This document shows, in pieces, positions 10,759-20,229 of a DNA stretch of 47,153 nt (its first letter is position 1; every line of letters begins with the position of its first letter). Under the pieces are notes generated by a model. It worked only from the letters and a program-made list of their open reading frames with translations, was not told the DNA's origin and ran no database searches. The stretch spans positions 1 through 47,153 of the forward strand of contig CAJVPJ010000086.1 in NCBI GenBank assembly GCA_910592205.1. Reading direction: 5' to 3'. The translations under genes were made by a program, and so were the position numbers. Source of the stretch: Paraglomus occultum (Eukaryota > Glomeromycota > Glomeromycetes > Paraglomerales > Paraglomeraceae).

Positions 10759-12976
10759 GTTGTCGATAAGGATGAGAACAGAAAAAAAAAAGTATTAATG
10801 TCAAAGGTGGAGCCTTTGGGCTGTTATTTCTTTATATACGGAGCGTGAATGGCGTCTGCCGATGCACTATGTGTGCATGATATCATCGAGTGTAACGATT
10901 TAATCGCTGACAATAACAATGGATATGTATAAGGTATCTCTGCTATACAAGTCAGAATTACTTTATTAGATTCTCCTTATCTGTTGTAATCGGGTTTAAA
11001 CCCGACTCATTTATTTTGGTGACATATTCGCACTCACCAAACCTTGTTCTGCCAGTTATTTAAATTATTTAAATTAGTACGTCGATCACCGCATTTAGTA
11101 TCTTATTCAATTGTCTCTGGCGTAGAATATGTTCATGTGATTGTGTATATTTATAGTTAACACTTTGATCATCTCTGCGCCACTGTAATTGTTGACAAGT
11201 ATTAGAATTAGTTATTGGATGTGAACTTGTAAATGCTGTAATATACTATAAATGCTGCAGAAACAGCCCTAATTCTCCAATCGTTGAAATGTAAAAGTTA
11301 TGTCTGCAAAATTTTGGCTCAGCAAATGTGTTTACATATACTAATACTAGTTTTTATTAACGTTTACTTTTTCCCACAGATCTACGATTGACTTAATTAT
11401 CGTCATGTTAAACCTTGATACAAATCTAACTGGAAAGGGAAAGATCTTGATAAAGCGGGCGATCAACTTACAAATGTGCCATATTAATTCCTTTTGTGAC
11501 AGGGTAAGGGACTTTACATGACGCATCAGTCCTCGGTCTCAATGCTTTACTTTATTTGATTTTGTCGCTCCATGCTCTATAACGACATTTTTGTTGTGTT
11601 ACACAATATTGACCCTTTAGTATTAGACAACCAAACGGTATATTAATATTAATCCTCTTTATTCATTTTCACTATGCGCTCAACTTGTAAAGAATTTCTG
11701 TTATAATAACATTTTGAATAGCATTTACTTTATACTTCAAAAAATAGCTTTTTGCATGCCGGATTGAGAGCATGCATAAATAATGAGGTATTATCCCAAG
11801 AGTTAGCTGCCAGAGATAGTAATAGTATATGTAATATTTTATTGCAGAACTAAATTACTGCTTGAAATTTTAAGCTTACTGACAGGCTTATCACTATCAC
11901 GGAAAATAACCTTTGTGTATGTGCAGTGTATCCGAATTATAAAAAAAATAGTGATGGACAGCAAATATTTTTAGCAGTAATAGTAAATCTTGCAAATAAT
12001 GTTTGTTTGAAAGAAAAAAGCTACGCAAAACTAATATTAGTTGCTTATGTTTCGATATTGATTAAAATAAATTTAGTAAGTAAATACAGTAAGTTATAGC
12101 TTGAGGAAAACTGTTCAGTAGGCCATATTAATATTAATATATAATATGGCAAGAGTCTTTTACTATTTACGAATGCTATTCCTTGCTGAAAGACAAAGGC
12201 TTGCTTTGTTGCATAAAAATTAAATGTAAAATTTGCGAAATTTTATACAATTTGTCTATGCTTTAATCACGAAATGAGAAAGAATTCGACAAGCTATTTG
12301 TCGTTCCCACAAGAAACACAAAAAATTACTATATTTTCTGTAATGGCAACACTTTTGTTATAGACACGTCGTATTTCATCGATAGGGAAAAGCTTTTCCT
12401 TTCTTTTCCAGTAATATTCCACCAGTAATTTTACTACAGTGTGAATCATAACAATAAATTTTGAAAACATAACGCAATCAATTATAAATATGTGTTAAAA
12501 TCAAGCATTTTATTCTCAGAGTTTGGGATCTTCTAGACATGTCGGTCTAGCATTAAGAGAAATCAATGCAAATTTTCAGTTTATGTATACTTTAGACTTT
12601 GCAATTATCTCGGTGCAAATTAACCTACAATGGTTTTGAGGTAGCTCTTAATTGACAGCTCAGATCTCTTAATACCGATTAGCAAACGTACACTATATTA
12701 TATAAATAGCATACCTTGTTGAAGCAATTATGATATCTCAGATTGACAAACTAACGCTAGCATCCCGTACAAGATACGATTGATATTGAGGCTATACATA
12801 TAGTTGGCATTTAGCTATGATAGTACAACCATTATAAAATATGCTTGTCAGATTCGCGTGTATTAAGTACATTTTAAAGTTTGCAGTGAGATGCGTGTGT
12901 TAAGTGCATCAATGTATCCGATTCTCTTCTATCAAGTCTTTAAATCTTTGCACATTACTCCACAACTTGTTATTCG
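10759..12976. other. Intergenic, about 2.2 kb, no gene seen
   Basis: AT-rich with stop codons in all frames and no recognisable protein fragment. Contains a perfect 16-bp palindrome, TCGGGTTTAAACCCGA, at 10990-11005, about 230 bp upstream of the CBS gene start, and many short ATTAATATTAAT runs. No terminal repeats of a mobile element were found. Confidence 0.5.
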
Positions 12977-13530
12977 CTATCGTCTCTGTAGCCACCGTCG
13001 GAATTCTTCAGGAATGGTAAACTTTCGACACTTGTTCTTAAACACCGTTAAACTCCTCTCCCTTACAATGTCCTCCACTACATATTCATTGGCAATCATC
13101 CTCCGCTGCTCACAACCGTGAGCGTTACAGTACGTGTTAGCAAATACCTGACGTTATGCCAATGAAAGCGAAAAATGTTTATTCCCAGTAACGCACCTTT
13201 GTCTCATCAACAAATATTTGATTTTTAACATCGCTGTTATACGGATCATCCTCAATAATCTTTTGCTGTTTCTCTAACCTTGCGTCGAGTATCTGTTAAC
13301 CAAAGTAATAACGTACTTTATTTGAGGTATAGGAATTCGGTCGTTCAAACCGATTTGATCTGCCTTACCTTCAGGCACGAGTCTATTGCCTTCTCCCTTC
13401 TTGCGTACGCCTCTGATAAATGTTTAAAAAATTCTTTGCATGATGTCTCCGAATGAGTATCAGTTGTATTCATCCTTAGCATAATATTATCATCTATTTT
13501 CCTATACTCTTTCATCAGATCTATATCCAT
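12977..13530 (-). CDS. MIX23: MIX23/CCDC58-family mitochondrial protein, three exons
   Basis: Exons 13530-13369, 13292-13197 and 13105-12977 join in phase 0 to 128 residues. The start 'MDIDLMKEYRKIDDNIMLRMN' is followed by 'SCKEFFKHLSEAYARREKAIDSC', a charged helix ('LDARLEKQQKIIEDD') and the C-terminal signature 'EDIVRERSLTVFKNKCR'. This order matches MIX23/CCDC58, a small twin-cysteine protein of the mitochondrial intermembrane space that assists protein import. Cysteines are seen near residues 26 and 49 and in the C-terminal helix. The length is close to the usual 130-145. A longer reading frame reaches 13551 but has no upstream ATG, so 13530 is preferred. It shares a 372-bp divergent promoter with MBF1. 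Confidence 0.82.
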
Positions 13531-13902
13531 AGGAGGGAATAGATGATTCAAAGGATATTTGAGCCAAGGATTGAATAATAATAATTTTTGAGATGAGATG
13601 TAATATAGAAAGCTTTTACCATTGCCCTATTGTACGAACACTAACGCAACGTCTTACATATGGGTAGATAATATGACCTACCTTTGAAGTATGAAAGATT
13701 GTTACATGTGTCTGCATCAAACTCGTCGGCTCCCATAATAAAACACGCAATAGAAATTTTGACGTCAAATATCCACATGATCAAGATTAAAGATTCTCTA
13801 TCATTCCTCCACGTGACCAACGAGACGGAAATCGGAAATTACAAGCATTCTTTCTTTGGACACAGATACTTTCCTTTCACACACAAAGATTCAGCACAAC
13901 AA
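13531..13902. promoter_or_regulatory. Divergent promoter between MIX23 and MBF1, with CRE and E-box
   Basis: 372 bp separate the two start codons, which point away from each other. The region holds TGACGTCA at 13760-13767, a perfect CRE (ATF/CREB and Gcn4-type bZIP site), and CACGTGAC at 13810-13817, an E-box (bHLH site). Both are within 150 bp of the MBF1 start. Binding is inferred from consensus sequence only. A 5'UTR intron for either gene cannot be excluded. Confidence 0.55.
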
Positions 13903-14485
13903 ATGAGTGAGCAAGACTGGGACAATGTTACTGTTATACGCAAGAGAACGAACGTTCCAAAGGTCGCTAAGACACAGTCGGCTCTCAATGCTGCGCGACG
14001 TTCAAATGCTGTCATAGGCACGGAGAAGAAAGGTACGTTTACCAGTGTACACATAATATGAACGAAAGGGAAAATGACACCTCTGAGTATTTTATTTGAA
14101 ATAGATAATTTATATAGCAAACACTGGGCTACTTCATTAGCGACTTACACTGTCTGTATATTAATGATTCACAGTTACTGGCGGGACTAATAAACATACG
14201 CAGCAAGATCACCAGCGTCTGGCCAAGGTTGACCGAGAAAACGAGGTTGCACCGCCTTCGAAGCTTAGTCCGTCTGTTGGTAAACTTATTCAACAGGCCA
14301 GACAAGCCAAAGGGCTCACACAGAAAGATCTAGCAATGAAAATCAGTGAAAAGGCAAACGTTATTAACGATTATGAAATGGGAAGAACCATTCCTAATGA
14401 CGGCGTATTAAGGAAGTTGGAAAGAGCACTTGATGTGAAGTTGAAGACTAGAGGTAATTATGATGAGAGCAAGAGAATTAGATGA
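13903..14485 (+). CDS. MBF1: Multiprotein bridging factor 1 (MBF1), two exons
   Basis: Exons 13903-14032 and 14175-14485 join in phase 1 to 146 residues, the usual MBF1 size. The N-terminus '[15 protein letters not shown]' and the Ala-rich '[19 protein letters not shown]' are the MBF1 N-terminal domain. Residues about 70-140 are the HTH_3 (Cro/C1-type) domain: '[21 protein letters not shown]', '[26 protein letters not shown]'. MBF1 is a nuclear transcription coactivator that links bZIP activators such as yeast Gcn4 to TBP, and it also helps preserve reading frame at stalled, collided ribosomes. The tail '[15 protein letters not shown]' is less conserved; AGAG|GTAATT at about 14454 could be a donor to an unseen short last exon. 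Confidence 0.93.
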
Positions 14486-15187
14486 TGTGAGAATGCAAGA
14501 ATGGTTAATGCCCATTGCACTGCATTGCATTGCTGTGCGATTTACATTGCAATTATTCATTCAATTCTTTCAAACTGATGTATTAGGAAAATGAAGAGAT
14601 GATGCGCTTTTTACGATCCCATCTCATTCTATCCCCACACTCTCACCGTCAACTACTCTTTGTTATTTCTCTCTATTACAACATCTTTGGATATCGCGAT
14701 CGCGAGCAATATGTACCGATTCACGGTTAGGCATTGGTTTGTCATCGCATTGATCTACTAATTATTAGTAAGACTATATATGCATTGTAGAGTAAAGTAA
14801 CTGTTGATTAAACAAGAACAATTGGAAGAGTCAGTCTATGGTCACATAATACAGACAGATCAATAGTCAGGGAATAGCGTGTGTTTGTCTGGTTTATAAA
14901 TAAAGAATCAGAAAATTTCTTTTTTACCCGATATGTAATACAGACTACAGTTGAATGACAAACAATCGCCACTTTTGCTAACTACACGATTCCTTTTGAA
15001 TAGCACTGATACGTGACAAGTAAACAGCCGATCCGTAAAGTGAGTTAAGCTCATGCCCATCTATCATCTATTATCTATATATGTATAACTCTTTTTGACG
15101 CAGAGGCCATCCAGCATCATTGCATTGCTGCGGTTTAATATCCCGAATTTAGACGGAGTTTATAACCCCGCACCCCTTGTATCCCGC
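14486..15187. other. Intergenic between convergent MBF1 and GRF-finger genes
   Basis: About 700 bp of 3' flank for both genes. No ORF, repeat or RNA gene was recognised. AATAAA-like sequence occurs at about 14898. Confidence 0.4.
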
Positions 15188-17191
15188 TCACGCTGCGCCT
15201 GCCGTAGCCTTGCTTTTCCATTCTAATAAGTCCTTCAAATACTTCTCTTCCATTTCACGGGCAAAGTCCCGTTCTTGTCTTAGCAATTCATTATCCTTAT
15301 CCTTTATCTCCGCCTGTACTCTCCACCAATCTCTTTTTGCCTCCACTTCGCGAACCTTGAGTTTTAATTCGTCTATTTCTTCTTGCAGTGACGCTGTCGT
15401 ATTTATCGCACCCTCGGCTTTTCTAACCGCTTCAATAGCCCGCTTTCTAAATTCTCCAACATCCACTTCACATATTGTTCTGCATTTCGTCTTTTCTTCC
15501 TCAAGCGCATCTACATGAGCTTTGAGTTTTTCGTTGTCTTCCTCAAGCGAAGTTATTTTGGAATTTAATATCTTCTTTTCCTTCTCTAACTCCTCAAGTT
15601 TTGTCACCACGAGGCTTTTAGTTGTTTGAAGAAAGTCTACTTTCTTCAATAGATCCGAATTAGTTTGTTCAAGGGACTCTTTCTCCAACTCTATAGTAGA
15701 ACAGAGTTTCTTGGCGCGTTTCTTCAGATTATCGTTTTCTATTTCCAAACTTTTCACTTTCTCCTTAAGGCTGTCAAACTCTGCGGACATTGACAGTCGT
15801 GAATTTACTATCGTTGAATTTTCATTTTCCCTGTCAAGTGAAGCAGGGCGAGATTCCTCCGTTTGCTGTTCTCGTTCCGTTCTGTAGAACGGCGATTTGA
15901 AGCCCAATGATAGTGGTGAACGGCTCAACAATCTGCCTGAATATTCCTCAGCTGGTGTACCCAATTTACACCTTGCATCATTGAACGCAGCCATCACAAA
16001 GTCTTCCAGAATGTGCTTGTCCTCAAGCAGACTAGCATCAATCGATACGCGGCGTATATGGCACGTACCTGTCATGACGACTGTAAGCAAGCCACCTCCC
16101 GACCGTCCCTCGACTTCAACATCGCTTCCATTATCTGTGGTTTCGTTAAGATTGCCAAATGCTGTGAATGTCGACGTTGACGGGAGTGTAAGAAAACGTG
16201 GTGGTGTAATGGTAGTGGTAATAGAGGTAACGATATTCTCGTCTTCCTCGTCGAAATCAACAACGTTGGAAGGAATGTCCAATGCATCAAAGCTATCAAA
16301 TTGACTTGCTTTTTCAGTCCTGCTGATATTGTTGATAGAGTCCAACTTACTGGAATCAGTAACGGTAATGTTGATGTTGGCGTCATCGGAGAGCTCATAT
16401 AAACTATTAGGTATGTTAAAGTCATTGTCAATGACATTATCATCTTCATCTTTATCGTAATCATAGTCATTATCGTAATTATAATTTTCTACGGGCGATG
16501 GTAACGATCTATTCAGCCTATCCAGATCACCCAACTTTCGTTGCAGGTTTGTCCATTTTCTGTGAAGCTCCATATACTCTCTCTCCTTTTCGTCTCGTTG
16601 TTTTGCTAGATTTGCAGCAAACTCGCGCATATAGTTTCTCGATTTTGTCATTGCAAGAATTATCCGATCTTGCCTACGAATGTGGGAGAGCAGAGTGTGT
16701 TCTAGATGTGTGTTTGGTACGACGGAGGATAATTTAGGTGTGTGTATCGACGGAGAATCGGATGGAAACCTTGTAGCAGCCAGCGAAGAAACGCTAGAAG
16801 GGTTTGAAAGTGACCCGGTAAGAGGTGCACTGCAATTCGTGGGGAGAATAGGTTTATTCAAGTCATTTATGTTATATGAATGTACAGCCGTCACACTAGT
16901 TCCTCCATTCATTATTGGAACAGGGTGAGGTAATTGTCCCGTCTCCAAAGCGTCTTCTTCACCATTACCAGCGTTTACCCATTTGAAAAATTCGCACGCA
17001 GGTGGACCGTCGCTCCTGCCAAATCTCTCGCATCCGTAAAAAAACCTTCCAAAGTTTGGATTATTCTTTTTAACTCTGCGGAGGACCGCTTCTTTGTATT
17101 TTGTTACGCCCGGAATGGAATCGGCCTCGCAAAAGCATCGTGGGCACTCTGCCTGTGTCGTTGTCATGAGATGTGATAGTGTTATATACAA
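15188..17191 (-). CDS. GRF-type zinc finger protein with long coiled coil, single exon
   Basis: One uninterrupted frame of 667 residues from the ATG at 17191; a second ATG at 17167 (residue 9, 'MTTTQAECPRCFC') is the more natural start. Residues 16-71 form a GRF zinc finger: 'CPRCFCEA', then 'NFGRFFYGCERF' (C54), then 'CEFFKW' (C66). GRF fingers bind single-stranded nucleic acid in proteins such as topoisomerase 3-alpha, NEIL3 and APE2. The middle is low-complexity, with an Asp/Asn-rich run near 240-265. Residues about 470-655 are a heptad-rich coiled coil rich in Glu, Lys and Leu. No catalytic domain is visible, so this may be an adaptor that tethers nucleic acid. Many glomeromycotan genomes carry GRF-finger proteins of unknown role. 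CACGTG lies at 17278-17283, about 90 bp upstream of the first ATG. Confidence 0.82.
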   Translation of the reverse strand: MYITLSHLMTTTQAECPRCFCEADSIPGVTKYKEAVLRRVKKNNPNFGRFFYGCERFGRSDGPPACEFFKWVNAGNGEEDALETGQLPHPVPIMNGGTSVTAVHSYNINDLNKPILPTNCSAPLTGSLSNPSSVSSLAATRFPSDSPSIHTPKLSSVVPNTHLEHTLLSHIRRQDRIILAMTKSRNYMREFAANLAKQRDEKEREYMELHRKWTNLQRKLGDLDRLNRSLPSPVENYNYDNDYDYDKDEDDNVIDNDFNIPNSLYELSDDANINITVTDSSKLDSINNISRTEKASQFDSFDALDIPSNVVDFDEEDENIVTSITTTITPPRFLTLPSTSTFTAFGNLNETTDNGSDVEVEGRSGGGLLTVVMTGTCHIRRVSIDASLLEDKHILEDFVMAAFNDARCKLGTPAEEYSGRLLSRSPLSLGFKSPFYRTEREQQTEESRPASLDRENENSTIVNSRLSMSAEFDSLKEKVKSLEIENDNLKKRAKKLCSTIELEKESLEQTNSDLLKKVDFLQTTKSLVVTKLEELEKEKKILNSKITSLEEDNEKLKAHVDALEEEKTKCRTICEVDVGEFRKRAIEAVRKAEGAINTTASLQEEIDELKLKVREVEAKRDWWRVQAEIKDKDNELLRQERDFAREMEEKYLKDLLEWKSKATAGAA

Positions 17192-18224
17192 AGGATGTGA
17201 TGGGAATGTAAATGAATGATCTACTGCATCTTATTCACGGTGGCTTATGAGTGTTTCACGAAAAATGAAATAAAATGCACGTGGGAAATTATAATGTGAC
17301 AGTGGATGATTTATATACAGCTTGCATTCCCTCTTTGAAATCTTTGGGGCAATTGAATAGGAGCTTGCGCCAAGTTCAAATGTTAGGCTTCTGTAATCGT
17401 AAGATACAGCTACAAATTCAGAAATTATACAAAACTAAGGACTGATTTACTGTGATTATCCGCGGAGGGTGCAATGTAATACTGTAATATGAGGATCATC
17501 AGACTCCCGTGAAAATCACTTGACTTTGGAGACGAAATAGTCAAGTGAGCTTGTAAACTTTGTCTTTCTATTAGCAGTAACCTCGGGAATCTTTATTTAC
17601 CGGAAAAAAAAAGAAAAGATCCTAAGCAGAATCTTTTTCACGAACAAGCCCTTTCGTCTACACTTTGTCTCGCGCACTCAAGTTTACTGGTTCTTGCGAT
17701 ATACTACTTTAAAGAAAACCAAGGTTTTTGTCTTCGACGGGAGAATCCTTTTCGAAAACTGTACCGTAGGTATGTCATTATGTAGTTCTCAAAAGGAGCT
17801 TTCAGACAAGCCAAAAAATTTTGGACATTAATATAGAGGATGTAGAAAAGTAGTATTAAAGATTTATATAGTGATTGCTTTATCGAAAGTGCTGTCTTTT
17901 TCTCTCCCGTTCAATTTTTTGACATTAACGCATTGACAGATTAGTTTGAACACGTTCTGTAATCGGTCTACACTACAACGCGACCCCTTCCCATCTGCGT
18001 AATTTCGCCATCAAATCCCGTTCAGTAAGCCATACATCGCTTTCCTCCAACGTCTATACAATACAAGAAATACTTGCACTACAAATAGCAACTCGTCCAA
18101 TAAATAACTTTTTGTTTTATTGAAACTTTGTTTCGGTTAGAAGACGAGCGATTAGACAAGTAAGTACTATATGATTTAACGTGGTGACTTCAAGGTGAAA
18201 ATCCTTTTTATATATTCAAGGAAA
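17192..18224. other. Intergenic, no gene seen
   Basis: 5' flank of the GRF-finger gene, then AT-rich sequence broken by stops. Nothing recognised apart from the E-box at 17278-17283. The stretch from about 18160 may already belong to the transposase relic that follows. Confidence 0.4.
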
Positions 18225-18529
18225 GGAAGGAAAAAACTGTGTTAGGACGAAAGCCCAGATCTCAAGTTTATGTTTATCAAAAAATATGCCGGCAGTTTAT
18301 GCGAAAAGTCAGATGGTTATCTTAGACGCGAAAACAAGATAATGACCCTAAGCACACAGCTAAGGAAACAAAAAGCTTCTTGCACAGCAATTGAAAATTT
18401 ATGGCGAGGTCTTTCGCGGAGTGATTCAGAAAGAATTGGAAGAGATCGACCGAAGCACTTATGGTTCGTAGCATGCCGACGAGATTGAATGAAATAATTG
18501 AGGGAAATGGTAATAAGATAAGCTATTAA
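18225..18529 (+). pseudogene. Tc1/mariner transposase C-terminal relic
   Basis: Across at least two frames the sequence encodes, in order, 'QDNDPKHTAK' (the second catalytic Asp region of Tc1 DDE transposases, about 18336-18365), 'AIENLWRGL' (the NPIENLW motif, about 18386-18412) and the C-terminal 'VRSMPTRLNEIIEGNGNKI' followed by a stop at 18527-18529. Frameshifts and a deletion between the Asp motif and IENLW make it non-functional. No terminal repeat was found beside it. It is a separate fragment from the N-terminal relic at 5446. Confidence 0.7.
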
Positions 18530-19140
18530 GCAGTACTAAGTAAAACGTTTTGTTGTATTATAAAGAAGGTATCTGTAAAATTTCATGTTTCTCTGACTAT
18601 TTGCGTTACACAATTAATGAAAACGTCATTCCAAAAACTTTTTCGCGCACTGTAGATTTGGTAACTTGGATAATGCATTTTCAGAGGTTGCGAATGGGGA
18701 AAGCCGATAATAATAATGTAAACAATAAGTAATAAGTAAGTGTAAAAATTTTGTATAGAAAAGTCATTTCTAATTGGATTAGTATGTGATCATATGAAAG
18801 TTTATCGAGGCATTTGGAAATCAGTTATTGTTGACTAGATAGTGTACGCGCTCACAAAGTTTATTCACTGCAGCCACTTATAAACAATGAAAATAGAAAG
18901 TAATTCTGAAAGAGTGATTGAAAAAGCAATCGTTTTGCATTCTCTACCCCAAACACTCACCCACTTTCCATTCCATTCGCACGTTGGAAGCGTTCGATAT
19001 GGTTCATTACTTAACTTGATAAAATAGTAAATGGAATCGATAGAAGAATTGCACATAATATAATTCCAACATCCCATTGATACATTCACAACCTAATATA
19101 TTACCCTTAACATTCGAACAAGCTTTAGATACGTAACCGC
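18530..19140. other. Intergenic, no gene seen
   Basis: AT-rich, no coding signal. Lies between the Tc1 relic and the 3' end of the CRN NTPase relic; no further CRN domain (for example a C-terminal effector module) is recognisable here. Confidence 0.4.
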
Positions 19141-20229
19141 TTATAAAACATTAGGAAATAAAACTATCGCTGCAACAGTCATATTGAAGATAACATCACG
19201 CACAACATCTGGAATAATTATAGTCACCTGGCGGATACTGTCGAGAAACTTGTTTACTAACTGATCAAACTCTGGTCGTAGCAAACGCAAGTTATTCAAT
19301 CCCAATGCTTTATTAAAGCTTACAGGCGTAGAGCTCAAACCAAGACGATCATTGTACATGCTCAAAAGGAGCATATGTAGGTTGCTGTTGCTTTGCGTAT
19401 ATTTTCCTGTAATTGCCGTTTTACAACATTCCAAAAAAAACCCATTTGTTTGTTATATAAAACCTGAGCTTTGTCAATAATAACGTCTACCTGAGTCTGG
19501 AGGTTCATAAGCTCAGTCCACGTCTTTCCCACGAGTTCCATCCAATAAGCATCAGAAGCCTCATTGCTATCCATACCCCATTTACGAGTACCATTCAAAT
19601 CAAGTATGGAAATGTTCACAACATAACGACCTTTGTTTTCAAGATAATTTTTCAATCGAATAGCAAGCGTCGTTTTTCCAGATTCTGAGGGACTACGCAG
19701 GAGGGCAACCCAGTGTGACGTCATAAATTCATCAATATATTGTAAGCGTTCATCGGAAATAATAACAAACGCGTCCAATCCTTCACCTGTAGATATAGTA
19801 GATTCGTATTTTCGTTTTAATGAAACACCTGCAAACAAAAATATTGAAAAAACAACATATTATATATATTGTACAATGTGAACATAACAGACGAAAGTCA
19901 ATATCCTATGTACACACTACTCTATGTCCAACGCCCGAGACACAAAGTCGTTACCTGTTTGAATAGTCGTCCCCGCTTGCCGCAAGTCATCTTTGCTCTT
20001 GAGCCACTCCTCTGTACACATGTTTACGCGCATCTCCAGATCTGCCTCTTTCTTGCTTCAAGCCGTTCAACCATTGCCTCTCTCTGTCATCAATGGTTCT
20101 ATTCGCCTCCTTTTCCCTTAACTCGTTCAGCTTTATTTCTCCGTACCTCGACTCCTTAAACTCTTCAACGCTGCGTTCGCTCATCAAGCTTCTTATCTGC
20201 CTTCTCCACTTGTTGTTGATAGTAGCCAT
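19141..20229 (-). pseudogene. Broken Crinkler-type P-loop NTPase gene
   Basis: An N-terminal charged helix region ('WRRQIRSLMSERSVEEFKE') starts at 20229, but its frame ends at 19987 while the continuing homology ('TEEWLKSKDDLRQAGTTIQ') lies in another frame. A phase-1 intron (donor about 19953, acceptor about 19829) leads into the NTPase domain at about 19828-19362: Walker A-like 'PSESGKTTLA', then 'VDVIIDKAQVLY' at the Walker B position, where family members usually have DEAQ. Near 19400 the frame shifts again, and the homology resumes as 'LLLSMYNDRLGLSSTPVSFN' and 'RLLRPEFDQLVNKF' to a stop at 19141, soon after 'DVIFNMT'. The usual regions beyond that block are missing. In the CRN family this NTPase sits between the N-terminus and the effector domain. 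Several frame breaks plus truncation make it a pseudogene, unless the assembly has errors. Confidence 0.75.

Noticed and set aside
15897-17176. Several plus- and minus-strand frames overlapping the GRF-finger gene
   Set aside because: Shadows of the 667-residue frame; they have no domain and no splice support.
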